The notes under the pieces are model-generated. The model worked only from the letters and a program-made list of their open reading frames with translations, was not told the origin of the DNA and searched no databases. From NCBI GenBank assembly GCA_002311385.1, contig DCAE01000109.1, forward strand, positions 236,479 to 300,478: 64,000 nucleotides of DNA, read 5' to 3'. Every line of letters begins with the position of its first letter. Within the stretch, counting starts at the first letter, position 1. The stretch is from Dehalococcoidia bacterium UBA1141 (lineage in GTDB: Bacteria; Chloroflexota; Dehalococcoidia; Lucifugimonadales; UBA3495). Of this stretch, positions 34,188-42,881 are shown piece after piece. The position numbers and the translations under genes are program-made.

Positions 34188-35393
34188 TCAATAGACCTCG
34201 TTGAGCAATCCCTCCAGTTCCGAAGTATTCTCCACCGGACGCACGTTGCGGTGCAGACCGTAGTCGGTCATGGCGTCTTGGGCGATTAGTTTGATGCCGG
34301 ATTCGTCCACACCTACCTCAGTGAGACGGACGGGCATGCCAAGATTCATGAAGGTGCCAGTGACTTCGTCGGCCGCAGCCAAGGCAGCAGTATGGTCGTC
34401 GTAAGAGTCCCGGTTAACTCCCATTATTGAAGCCAGCCGCGCCAAGCCGGAAGCGTTGGCTTCGGCGTTGAACCTCATTCCCGGGGCAGTCAATATCGAA
34501 TAGGCTGCGCCGTGGCTGCATTGCTTAAAACGGGTGTCTAGGGAATGAGCGAGGGCACTCACCACCCCAAAGCCACCGCCGGTTGCGCCACTGTCGCCTG
34601 CCCGGTTATACAGGAATGCCGCCGCCGCAAGGTTAATACGCACGCTGTCATCATCAGGCCGAGCTTCCACCAACGGCAGATTTTCGTGCATAAGGTGGAG
34701 AGCTTGAAGTAGGTCGGCATGGGCCAAAGGATTGGGCTGGGACGGAGCCTGCAACCCACCAATCACGCCACTGTAGCAGGATGCGGCGGCGCTGATGCAC
34801 AGGTGGGGCGAGGCGGTAAGCATGGCTTCGCTGTCCCAGAAGATTGCGCTGGGACGAGTTTTAGGGTCGAACAACTCCAAGCGGTGACCGGACTGTGGGG
34901 CAATAACGGCCGTGCCCGCCCTTGTCGCCGCCGTTGTGGGAGTGGTCAGAACCAGGATGTTGGGAATCTTCGGTTGCATCAGCCGGGGGCTCACCGGGGG
35001 TTGCCCCGCAGGGTACTTGGTGGCTAAGTCGTGGGCGCTTCCATTTTCGGCCAGCAGTATGATTATCGCCCTAGTGGTCACCACAGCGCTGCCGCCACCC
35101 ACAGCCAGGATCAGGTCTGCTCCCGCTTCAGCGGCTTGAACAACCCCTTTCTCCACCGATGGCAGAGGGGAACCTGTTTCCGCCTCATCGAAGACACCCG
35201 CCAGCCGCTCCCCCAGAGCGGCGCTCACTGTGTCCAGCAAGCTGGTGAATCGAGCCACGGATTGGCCACAAACCACGAAGACTCGTTTTGCGCCCAAGCG
35301 GTCCACCTCATCGCTGAGATTCGCCAAGGCGCGCGGCCCGGCATGGACTCTCACCGGAAAGTTAACTGAACGAAAGGAATCAATACCCGCCAA
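34188..35393 (-). CDS. Iron-containing alcohol dehydrogenase homologue with incomplete metal site
   Basis: A group III (Fe-ADH/maleylacetate reductase) fold protein of 401 aa with the NAD-binding GGGSAV near residue 102 and the TTPTTAATRAGT loop. Two metal ligands are conserved (His in ALAHSLD near 280 and His in QCSHGAAYSI near 290). The normal Asp and His of GxDALxH are replaced (AASCYSGVIGG, near 205), so Fe or Zn binding is doubtful. The TTG at 35393 has GGGGAG 7 bases upstream; TTG at 35441 lacks an SD. It lies upstream of the GMC oxidoreductase on the same strand. Function could be non-dehydrogenase. Confidence 0.8.
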   Translation of the reverse strand: MAGIDSFRSVNFPVRVHAGPRALANLSDEVDRLGAKRVFVVCGQSVARFTSLLDTVSAALGERLAGVFDEAETGSPLPSVEKGVVQAAEAGADLILAVGGGSAVVTTRAIIILLAENGSAHDLATKYPAGQPPVSPRLMQPKIPNILVLTTPTTAATRAGTAVIAPQSGHRLELFDPKTRPSAIFWDSEAMLTASPHLCISAAASCYSGVIGGLQAPSQPNPLAHADLLQALHLMHENLPLVEARPDDDSVRINLAAAAFLYNRAGDSGATGGGFGVVSALAHSLDTRFKQCSHGAAYSILTAPGMRFNAEANASGLARLASIMGVNRDSYDDHTAALAAADEVTGTFMNLGMPVRLTEVGVDESGIKLIAQDAMTDYGLHRNVRPVENTSELEGLLNEVY

Positions 35394-35704
35394 TTTTTTC
35401 TCCCCAAATTTACGTCGGTATGCGTTCCTAGTCAGCCCCAAGGTGAGTCAAGCACATATATTGCCACTAGAGCGGAAATTTGGCAACAACCGTGCATGTT
35501 CCATCAAATAAAAACAAATAAAAATTAGTCATCAAAACTACCACGTAGGTTGGCGCTGTTTGGGAGCATTTGGGGCTGGTTTACGATAACCTCCCGAACT
35601 GCTAGTTTAATCACACAATTGTTAGCTAAACCGAGTCTTCAGCAAATTGCCAAAATGATGGCCCATAAATCTGCATCGTATATTCGTATTTATGGAGGTA
35701 TCCC
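35394..35704. other. 311-base AT-leaning non-coding spacer
   Basis: Divergent region between the iron-ADH homologue and the ThDP enzyme. It contains AAATAAAAACAAATAAAAATTAG (about 35507-35528) and no recognised ORF or structure. Promoters for both genes presumably lie here. Confidence 0.4.
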
Positions 35705-37348
35705 ATGCCTGAAATGAGCGGCGCCCAAGCTCTGACCCGTTCTCTGGCCAGGGAAGGGGTGGAGGTGGTATTTGCCCTGCCCGGTGTACAAATCATGGAC
35801 GCATTCGACGCTTTTTATGACGAACCGAGCATCCGATTGGTTCTGGCACGCCACGAACAGTCGGTGGCATATATGGCCGACGGTTACGCTCGCACGACGG
35901 GGAAACCCGGCGTGGGCATGGTGGTTCCCGGACCCGGCGCATTAAACGCCACCGCCGGAATCGGCACTGCCTACGCTTCTTCCTCCCCCGTGCTCCTGAT
36001 ATGCGGCCAGATTGAAAGCTACAACCTAGGCAAGAGTCGGGGAGCGCTCCACGAGTTGCCTGAGCAACTGGAGATCTTCCGCCAAATCACCAAGTGGTGC
36101 GCCCGCAGCACCAATGTTGAAGAGATTTCGGGTATGGTGCACACCGCCATGGAGCAACTGTCGACAGGCAGACCCCGGCCGGTGGAGATTGAAATACCCT
36201 GGGATGTGCTGCCAGCCAAAGGGGAGGTGGAGTTGCCGGAACGGGAGGTCTTCGCCAAACAAGGGCCGGAGCCAGCGATGGTCAAAGAGGCGGCACAACT
36301 GCTGGCCAGCGCAAAGCGACCGCTTATTTGGGCCGGAGGAGGCGCTAGGGAGGCGGACTTATCGGCTGAGTTGCTTGAGTTAGCCCAAGCCCTCAATGCG
36401 CCCGTAATCACGACCCCCGAGGGAAAGGGAGCCATCCCCGAGGACAATGCATGGTCACTGGGCGGTTATTATTTCGGCCACGGCCCCGGTAGTAGGGCCC
36501 TCCCTCAAGCGGACGTTATCTTGGTGGTGGGAAGCAGAATGCACATCATCCCCGAGATGCCATGGGACATCCAACCTCATCAGAAAGTTATTCAAATCGA
36601 CGCTGACCCGGAAGAAGTGGGCCGAAACATCCCCGTTGCGGTTGGGATGTGCGCTGACGGCAAGCTAGGCTTACACGCTCTCCTGGAGGAACTGGGAGGA
36701 AAAACCCACGCCAGCCAATGGACCGCAGACCAAGCCAGCAACATCCGCCATGAGACGATCCAGGAATTGAGAGAGATGGCGCCCCTGCAACTGGAGATAA
36801 TCGACACAATTCGACACGAGTTGGATGACGATGCCATCATGGTCGCTGGCACAACGCAGATTGGCTACTGGAGCTACGTGGCATATCCCGCCTTGAAACC
36901 CCGCTCCTACATCACCTCCAGCTACTTCGCCACCTTGGGTTATGCCTTTCCCACTGCTCTGGGAGCAAAGGTGGGCAACCCTCACCGCCAAGTGGTGGCC
37001 ACCATCGGCGACGGTGGTTTCGGCTATGCGCCGGGTGAGTTGGCCACTGCGGTGCAAGAGGAGATAAACGCTGTCACCATCGTATTCAACAACCAATTGC
37101 TGGGCGCTTCATTCAATGACCAAAAAACCCGCTTTGGAGGCCGCACAATCGGAACCCGTCTGCACAACCCCGACTTTGTGAAGCTGGCCGAGGCTTACGG
37201 TGCCCTGGGAATGAGCCTGGGGAGCCACAAAGAACTGGGGGGCGCTCTGCGCAGTGCCCTAAAGGCCGAAAGACCGGTGGTAATCGAGGTACCCATTCCG
37301 AATCTTCCGCCACCGTTTCAGATTGCTCCGGCTGGGGCTGCCAAGTAG
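35705..37348 (+). CDS. Thiamine diphosphate-dependent enzyme (acetolactate synthase/decarboxylase-like)
   Basis: A 547-residue three-domain ThDP enzyme. The Pyr domain has the catalytic Glu in LARHEQSVAYMADGYAR and the VPGPGALNA turn. The central domain spans about 190-330. The PP domain carries GDGGFGYAPGELATAV through NNQLLGA. It is paralogous to ilvB but diverges at the FAD/regulatory regions. Its gene has no T-box and no ilvN nearby, so it is more likely a 2-oxoacid decarboxylase, glyoxylate carboligase-like or sulfoacetaldehyde-type enzyme than the biosynthetic ALS. GGAGG lies 6 bases before the ATG. Confidence 0.85.
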   Translation: MPEMSGAQALTRSLAREGVEVVFALPGVQIMDAFDAFYDEPSIRLVLARHEQSVAYMADGYARTTGKPGVGMVVPGPGALNATAGIGTAYASSSPVLLICGQIESYNLGKSRGALHELPEQLEIFRQITKWCARSTNVEEISGMVHTAMEQLSTGRPRPVEIEIPWDVLPAKGEVELPEREVFAKQGPEPAMVKEAAQLLASAKRPLIWAGGGAREADLSAELLELAQALNAPVITTPEGKGAIPEDNAWSLGGYYFGHGPGSRALPQADVILVVGSRMHIIPEMPWDIQPHQKVIQIDADPEEVGRNIPVAVGMCADGKLGLHALLEELGGKTHASQWTADQASNIRHETIQELREMAPLQLEIIDTIRHELDDDAIMVAGTTQIGYWSYVAYPALKPRSYITSSYFATLGYAFPTALGAKVGNPHRQVVATIGDGGFGYAPGELATAVQEEINAVTIVFNNQLLGASFNDQKTRFGGRTIGTRLHNPDFVKLAEAYGALGMSLGSHKELGGALRSALKAERPVVIEVPIPNLPPPFQIAPAGAAK

Positions 37349-37486
37349 GGGTTTTTGTCGCTGGGACCGGAATCTTAGCAGATCTTAAATGAGCCGACGA
37401 CGCCGGCGCGCTGGCACAGACCAGTGCCCAGAAGATCACAGGTGCCCAAGAGACCAATGGGAGCAGAGGCGGGGAGCAGACGCGCT

Positions 37487-37515
37487 CTGGATTCCCGCCT
37501 GCGCGGGAATGACGA
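37487..37515. repeat. Dispersed palindrome GGATTCCCGCCTGCGCGGGAATGAC
   Basis: A short hairpin (TTCCCGC ... GCGGGAA) inside a sequence known as a very common interspersed intergenic palindrome in many bacteria. A single copy is seen here, between the ThDP enzyme and the cobalamin riboswitch. Confidence 0.6.
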
Positions 37516-37582
37516 CGACCACCCAGCCGATACTTGACCCTTGGGCCGGGCCGTGTTATTTTTTCAGCGGAAACAGAATAGC

Positions 37583-37769
37583 GTGTGGTGCCCTGATGGA
37601 CCAAAAGTGATTCATCGGGGAGAATAGGGAAGCCGGTGAGATTCCGGCACGGGCCCGCCACTGTAAATGGCTAGCTTTCCGGCATGCCCCAGCGCAGCCA
37701 CTGCTCCGGACCACCGGAGTGGGAAGGCGCCGGACGGCGTTGATCCATGAGTCAGAAGACCTGCCGCAC
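37583..37769 (+). promoter_or_regulatory. Cobalamin riboswitch upstream of bluB
   Basis: Contains the conserved core AATAGGGAAGCCGGTGAGATTCCGGC split over 37623-37648, the B12-box CCCGCCACTGTAAATGG (37654-37670) and the 3' element GTCAGAAGACCTGCC (37751-37765). P1 forms from GTGTGG (37583-37588) with CCGCAC (37764-37769). A terminator follows at 37880, then bluB. Binding of adenosylcobalamin is expected to promote termination and lower bluB expression. Confidence 0.95.
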
Positions 37770-37879
37770 AAACAGCCCGGGAGATTTGGTTATACCGGTC
37801 AGCAACAGTTATGGCTGGCTCTTGACCAAATGCCTTGGTAATTTCCGCTTCGTGGATTGAGCGGGCGTCTTTGCAATTG

Positions 37880-37916
37880 AAAGCCCCCGCCATAATCTTG
37901 GCAGGGGCTTTTTTAA
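37880..37916 (+). terminator. Riboswitch expression-platform terminator
   Basis: AGCCCC (37882-37887) pairs with GGGGCT (37904-37909), and GCC with GGC inside it, followed by T6. It lies between the cobalamin riboswitch and bluB, where a ligand-controlled terminator is expected. Confidence 0.85.
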
Positions 37917-37965
37917 TATAAGGCCGTTGGCCCATGAATCGTCGGTCAATAAGAGGGTGCTAATT

Positions 37966-38703
37966 ATGGATGAATCTAAGAGTGTAGAGATAGAGAATTT
38001 CCCCGATTCCGAACGCAAGGCGGTATACCGAGCGATCTACGAAAGGCGAGACATACGCCATTTTCGCACGGACCCGATTCCGGATGACGTGTTGGCCAGG
38101 ATAATTCAAGCAGCCCACCACGGGCCTTCGGTGGGGTTCATGCAACCCTGGGACTTCATCCTGATTAAGAACCCTCAGATTCGTGAGCAGGCCAAAGCCC
38201 TGTTTGAGCGGGAGCGCCAGGCAGCTTCCTGCTTCTACGACGAGCCGCGGCGCTCCCAATATCTATCGCTCAAGCTCGAAGGCATAATGGAGGCGCCGGT
38301 AAGCGTGTGTGTCACCTGCGACTACACCAGGGCCGACGAGGTGTTGGGAAGGAACGCTATCCCCGAAACCGATGTCTACTCCACCTGCTGCGCGATTCAG
38401 AACCTGTGGCTGGCCGCCAGGTGCGAGGGCATAGGGGTTGGATGGGTGAGCATCCTCCGACCCCGCCAATTGCGGAACATCCTGGGCATACCCGCCCACG
38501 TTCTGCCGGTGGCATACCTGTGCCTCGGATATCCCACCCAGTTCTATGAACAACCGATGCTGGCCAGCGCCGGTTGGCGAGAGCGCCAGCCGGTGGACCC
38601 GCTGATTCACCTGGATGGCTGGTCGGGTGAACCAGGCTCAGGTTGGGACAATTTTCTGGATGCACTGGGCAATGCCACCCCTTCCAAGACCGAACCCATC
38701 TAG
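37966..38703 (+). CDS. bluB: 5,6-dimethylbenzimidazole synthase
   Basis: BluB cleaves reduced FMN with oxygen to make DMB, the lower ligand of cobalamin. The 245-residue nitroreductase-fold protein has YRAIYERRDIRHFRTDPIPDDVL, the lid region HHGPSVGFMQPWDFILIK, ETDVYSTCCAIQNLWLAARCEGIGVGWVS split across the dimer core, and YLCLGYPTQF. These features distinguish BluB from ordinary nitroreductases. The cobalamin riboswitch directly upstream is strong independent support. ATG at 37966 follows GAGGGTG at 7 bases. No other cob genes lie in the window; the enzyme needs O2, so the organism is aerobic or microaerobic. Confidence 0.94.
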   Translation: MDESKSVEIENFPDSERKAVYRAIYERRDIRHFRTDPIPDDVLARIIQAAHHGPSVGFMQPWDFILIKNPQIREQAKALFERERQAASCFYDEPRRSQYLSLKLEGIMEAPVSVCVTCDYTRADEVLGRNAIPETDVYSTCCAIQNLWLAARCEGIGVGWVSILRPRQLRNILGIPAHVLPVAYLCLGYPTQFYEQPMLASAGWRERQPVDPLIHLDGWSGEPGSGWDNFLDALGNATPSKTEPI

Positions 38704-38878
38704 AATCTGTTATTTCTTTTCAAATATTGCGGCTGACATTTCGTTAGTCGTCGCGGCTGACGCTTCGGCTGCCGCCCTAGGTCTCTGTGCTAAGATATTT
38801 TCTCGGTGACACAGCATCAGTCTTTTATCGTTTCAACCGGTGTTCTAACCTGTTTTTTCAACTTGGAGAAAATCAATC

Positions 38879-39328
38879 TTGGCCTCTGACACTCCACGCA
38901 ATGCCCAACGCATTGACCGCTACCGGAAGCAGAGCATAAATCTGCTTCAAGGAGCAATGCAACAGATAAAGCAAGGCCATTGGACCCGTTCTGAAGACCT
39001 GCTGTGGGGCAGCCTAACCCAGGCAGTGAAGGGGGTAGCCCTGAGCCGGGGTGAGCAATTGGACAACGAAGAAGAAATCAGGGATTACGCCACTCGTTTG
39101 GGTCATGAACAACGGGACCGGCGGCTGAGGGAGGCCTTCACCCAACTTTCCAACTTCGGCGAATCCGTGGAGCGTCTCCGGGAGGCCCGCTTTAGGGTAG
39201 ATCGCATAATCCCCATGTTGGAAGACGTTAGCTCCGCCATAGAACGATTGTGGGAGCTGGTTCCTGTGGCCGAACCAACTACAGAACCGGCGGAACCGGA
39301 GGAGACGGTTGGCCAAGATGCCGAGTAA
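38879..39328 (+). CDS. PaREP1/HEPN-like helical protein, unknown function
   Basis: A 149-residue, charged, all-helical protein. Residues 15-60 (INLLQGAMQQIKQGHWTRSEDLLWGSLTQAVKGVAL) match the pattern of PaREP1/HEPN-like proteins, small helical bundles of uncertain role. The HEPN RNase motif Rx4-6H is not evident. The C-terminus is a Pro/Glu-rich tail (EPTTEPAEPEET). The TTG start at 38879 follows GGAG at 10 bases. It overlaps the start of mtaB by 20 bases, so the two are co-translated; a link to tRNA methylthiolation is possible only by context. Confidence 0.65.
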   Translation: MASDTPRNAQRIDRYRKQSINLLQGAMQQIKQGHWTRSEDLLWGSLTQAVKGVALSRGEQLDNEEEIRDYATRLGHEQRDRRLREAFTQLSNFGESVERLREARFRVDRIIPMLEDVSSAIERLWELVPVAEPTTEPAEPEETVGQDAE

Positions 39329-40883
39329 CCGGTTAATCAAGAAGGCATCATCCCGAACCGGGACAAAAGAGCCTGGTCAAGCCGACTGCTCCGGTGCTGG
39401 GCTGAATCGCACAGCGACCGGCGACATCGGCCCCCCGACTGTTGCCATCCGCACCCACGGTTGCAAGCTGAACCAGTCCGACAGCGAGACTATTGCACGA
39501 AGCTTTACCCAAGCTGGTTACCGCATGGTGGATTGGGCCGACGGGGCCGATGTGATGGTTCTGAACACTTGCACCATCACCGCTACCGCCGACGCCAAGG
39601 CAAGGCAGGCGTTGAGGGGCGCGCGACGCAACTCGGTGGGCCTCACTTCCAACAAGAGCCCGTTGGTGGTAGCCACCGGATGCTACGCCCAAAGGGCCGC
39701 AGACCAATTGGCCAAGGTTGAGGGAATCTCACTTGTGGTGGGCAACACGGGCAAAGACGGTTTGGTGGAAACTGTGACAGCCGCTTTGGACCAGTCTCAA
39801 AAACAGCGTCTTTCCCGTGTCTTCAGCACCGCGGACTCCAGCACTGCGGATTCCAGCACCGCCGCTGGCACGATTGTTGGGGAAATCCCCGGAAACGACC
39901 GAGCGCCGCTTAACCTAGAAACGCTCAACGGTTCAATCCCAGGCCGGACTAGGGCTATGATGAAGATTCAGGAGGGGTGCGATCAAGTTTGCGCATATTG
40001 CATCGTTCCCAAGGTGCGGGGCCGGGAGCGCAGCATCCACCCGGACCTTTTGCTGGAGCAGATAAAGCAGCGGATCGACCAAGGTTGCCAGGAGGTTGTG
40101 CTCACCGGGACACAACTCGGGACGTACGGATTTGACTTGGGCAACACCGGCTTTGTTGGCAATAATCCGAATCACAATACTTTGGGCAAGTTGCTTCAGC
40201 GCATATTGAAGGAAACCAGCTTGACCCGGTTGCGGGTGTCATCGTTGCAGCCTCAGGAGATAAACCCGGACCTGCTGGATTTGTGGTCCGACCCAAGACT
40301 GTGCCCCCACTTTCACTTGCCATTGCAGAGCGGGTGCGACGATATCTTGAAGTCCATGCGGCGCCGCTATGACACCAGGCTGTTCGCAGCCAAAGTGGAC
40401 TTGATTCGAAATATCTTGCCTGACGCCGGAATCACCACCGACCTTATTGTGGGTTTTCCCGGCGAGGGTGACCTTTCCTACCGGATAAGCCGGGATTTCG
40501 CCTATTCCATGGACTTCAGCGACATTCACGTGTTTCCCTACTCGCCCCGTCCCGGCACCAGCGCCTTTTTGCTGAAAAACCGGGTTGCGGACAACGATCG
40601 GAAGCAGCGGGTCGGGGAGATGGGGGATATAGGAGCCGAGGGATTTAGACGATTTCGCTTAAGCCAGTTGGGAATCCGACGACCGGTCCTTTGGGAATCC
40701 AGGTTACCTGCCAAAACTTATTCCGAAACCAGGAAGGCGCCCGCCGGTGTTTGGAGCGGGCTGACTGATAACTACATCCGAGTACACGCCGAAAGCGCGG
40801 CCGACTTGGGAAATACGGTTACCGAAGCCACGCTTTCAAACTTAGTCATTGCCGGTGGCAGTGTAGCAGTGACCATTGAGTAA
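39309..40883 (+). CDS. mtaB: tRNA t6A37 methylthiotransferase (MtaB-like radical SAM)
   Basis: Converts t6A37 to ms2t6A37 in tRNA. The 524-residue protein has an N-terminal UPF0004 domain with three cluster Cys (THGCKLN near 50, NTCTITATAD near 91, TGCYAQ near 126). The radical-SAM motif CDQVCAYC follows near 229, then GFPGEGD and the HVFPYSPRPGT typical of MtaB/MiaB. A three-copy STADS repeat (39826-39866) lies in the inter-domain linker. TsaD, which makes its substrate t6A, is also encoded in the window. TTG at 39309 has GGAGGAG 4 bases upstream; ATG at 39318 is the alternative. Confidence 0.9.
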   Translation: MAKMPSNRLIKKASSRTGTKEPGQADCSGAGLNRTATGDIGPPTVAIRTHGCKLNQSDSETIARSFTQAGYRMVDWADGADVMVLNTCTITATADAKARQALRGARRNSVGLTSNKSPLVVATGCYAQRAADQLAKVEGISLVVGNTGKDGLVETVTAALDQSQKQRLSRVFSTADSSTADSSTAAGTIVGEIPGNDRAPLNLETLNGSIPGRTRAMMKIQEGCDQVCAYCIVPKVRGRERSIHPDLLLEQIKQRIDQGCQEVVLTGTQLGTYGFDLGNTGFVGNNPNHNTLGKLLQRILKETSLTRLRVSSLQPQEINPDLLDLWSDPRLCPHFHLPLQSGCDDILKSMRRRYDTRLFAAKVDLIRNILPDAGITTDLIVGFPGEGDLSYRISRDFAYSMDFSDIHVFPYSPRPGTSAFLLKNRVADNDRKQRVGEMGDIGAEGFRRFRLSQLGIRRPVLWESRLPAKTYSETRKAPAGVWSGLTDNYIRVHAESAADLGNTVTEATLSNLVIAGGSVAVTIE

Positions 40884-40929
40884 AATGTATTATGTTACCT
40901 GATACAAGTATTAGGTTGGCACAAGGACA

Positions 40930-40963
40930 AAGAAGAGCAAGGCCAATTGGCCTTGCTCTTCTT
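40930..40963. terminator. Bidirectional terminator between mtaB and the MBL hydrolase gene
   Basis: A 34-base perfect palindrome, 17 bases (AAGAAGAGCAAGGCCAA) and its complement, lies between two converging genes. T-tract is only modest (CTTCTT), so the ends are less sure. Confidence 0.7.
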
Positions 40964-41096
40964 GAATCGTTATTCCTGACGCGAATCCATACAGGGAGGA
41001 TTCCCGACCTGTAACCAGCGAGGAGGCTTGCAACCTGGTTGTTTATTAATGACCTGGTCGTTTCCCAATTACCCAGGCTGGTATTTGTGGTGTTGC

Positions 41097-41927
41097 CTAG
41101 AGCTCGACGGGCTTTAGATATCCAATCTCTCCCCGGCGTTCCAGATAGCCTGCTCTGGTGTCGTGGCCGTGGGAAAATACCAGCAGCCAACCCTCGCGCT
41201 CGGCCTGGTTTAGCAGGTCTCGCTTCTGTGTAAGGGTATCCTCTGGCGAGCTGTCGAACGCGGAGATTACCGTCAGGTTCAGGTGGTGCGGCGTGGGAAC
41301 GATGTCTCCTAGGAATACTACCCGCTCGCCGCCGTGATTGAACATCACGGACTGATGACCCTTTGCATGACCATCGGTCACTATTACATTTAACCCAGGG
41401 AATATCTCTGCGTCGCCATCCAGGATCTCCAACTGGCCCCGGTCGTCTATGGGTTTGAAGTTATCCGACCGGTGGGTGGCATGGCAACGTTCGTTGGGGT
41501 TGCAGGCTTCATCCCAGCAACTCCGCTGAACATAGTAGCGTGCTTTGGGGAAGGTAGGCATAACGTTGCCTGCCCGGTCCAGCCTGGTGCATCCGCCGCT
41601 GTGATCGAAATGTAAGTGAGTGAGAATCACTGCGTGGATATCTTTGGGAGTGAGGCCGTAGCTTTTCAGGCCCTTGAGGAGCCGGCTAGGCACCAAACCC
41701 AGGTTTTCTTTGTCGTTCTCAGCTTCTTTAGAGCCCACACCGGTGTCCACCAAGACGTTCCGGCCGCATACTTGGAGCAGCATGCAATTGAGCCCCAGAG
41801 TCATCCGGTTCTTTCGGTCAGTTACTACGCTGTTTTCCCAAGCCATCTTGGGGACTTGTCCGAACATGGAGCCACCATCGAATTTTATGACCCCATCGCT
41901 GATAATTTTTACAGCTGTCGACATCAT
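41097..41927 (-). CDS. MBL-fold metallo-hydrolase
   Basis: A 276-residue metallo-beta-lactamase-fold hydrolase with the metal motif THLHFDHSGG near residue 104. Third His lies in GHAKGHQSVMF near 185, the bridging Asp in FLGDIVPT near 207 and the last His in SHGHD near 254. It resembles quorum-quenching lactonase/AttM-like and general MBL hydrolases; the substrate is unknown. ATG at 41927 is chosen over a TTG at 41951. It converges with mtaB across a palindromic terminator. Confidence 0.85.
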   Translation of the reverse strand: MMSTAVKIISDGVIKFDGGSMFGQVPKMAWENSVVTDRKNRMTLGLNCMLLQVCGRNVLVDTGVGSKEAENDKENLGLVPSRLLKGLKSYGLTPKDIHAVILTHLHFDHSGGCTRLDRAGNVMPTFPKARYYVQRSCWDEACNPNERCHATHRSDNFKPIDDRGQLEILDGDAEIFPGLNVIVTDGHAKGHQSVMFNHGGERVVFLGDIVPTPHHLNLTVISAFDSSPEDTLTQKRDLLNQAEREGWLLVFSHGHDTRAGYLERRGEIGYLKPVEL

Positions 41928-42881
41928 CTCTACACCCAATCCCTCTTGCAAAATTCTGGTAACTTTGCCCCACCGTCGAAGCCGCTCCCTCTCCCAAACC
42001 TAGATTTTCAAGACCGTGGCTAATTGAAAAATTATGATAATTGCTGACCAATGGCGAATAAAGGAGAACTTTTGGGTAATTGATTATCTAGTTAGCGATT
42101 AGAAGCAATACTTCCGGGGCTCCCGCCCTGACAGGCGGTCATTGACTTGCCTCATGGAAGGCCTTAAATTTCTTACTATATTCACCTCCTAACTTTTTAG
42201 GCAATTTCTTGAGACTAGGTTTCCCGTGATAAAGATTGGTCCAGAAAAAACTTGAGCCGAGATAAGAATCAATCGCTCGGTAAGGCCTTGCAGGCCCGAA
42301 ACGACATTGATTACCAGTTGATTTTATGACAACCAGGGAATGTTTAGACCTCCCCTTATATTTCAATCATTGAATATGAGTAGTAAACCGGTGTTTGTCA
42401 AGGCGTTTTTAAATGAATTTTTAGGACAGTTTTTATATTTTTCTTATCAATAAACATAGTCTAGGCTCAAAACGTTCTTTAGAGGACGTTTTCTTTCTAG
42501 TTAATTTCTAATAAATCACCCAATATTATCGATAGCTTTTACCAACTTCTCGGGCTTTCATAACCGAATTCTTCCCCATTTTCATTCGTCCTTTCGTTCG
42601 TTTTTTGGTTCCGTCGCCCCCTCCTCTCCAGGTTCGCTTCCTCTTGCTTGTTCTCTCACCTGCTATTCCGGGTCCCCCCTGATGTTCCGGCTGGATTCTG
42701 GCCCCTAGGCCTTTTGGCACAACATCAGCGGCTCATACCCAATCGCCACCTGAATCAATCCGAAAATGCTATACTACCGGCCACCGGCAGTACGATTATT
42801 ACGGTCAACTACGTGAGGCTGGCGCTCCAATTTGGTACATGAAAAACCGGCTTTCAGCGGAAAGTTTAATGAGGTTAAATC
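41928..42881. other. About 950-base gene-free, AT-rich interval
   Basis: Upstream of DUF1800. The part 42140-42560 is clearly more AT-rich than the rest of the window and lacks a convincing gene on either strand. A 75-codon minus-strand ORF (42139-42366) has no SD and no recognisable domain. A hairpin AAAACGTTCTTTAGAGGACGTTTTC (42469-42493) with a T-rich 3' flank could be an orphan terminator. The base composition suggests a remnant of foreign DNA, but nothing identifies it. Confidence 0.5.

Noticed and set aside
42139..42366. 75-codon minus-strand ORF in the AT-rich gap
   Set aside because: TTG start without SD, no recognisable domain, basic composition expected from AT-rich non-coding DNA.
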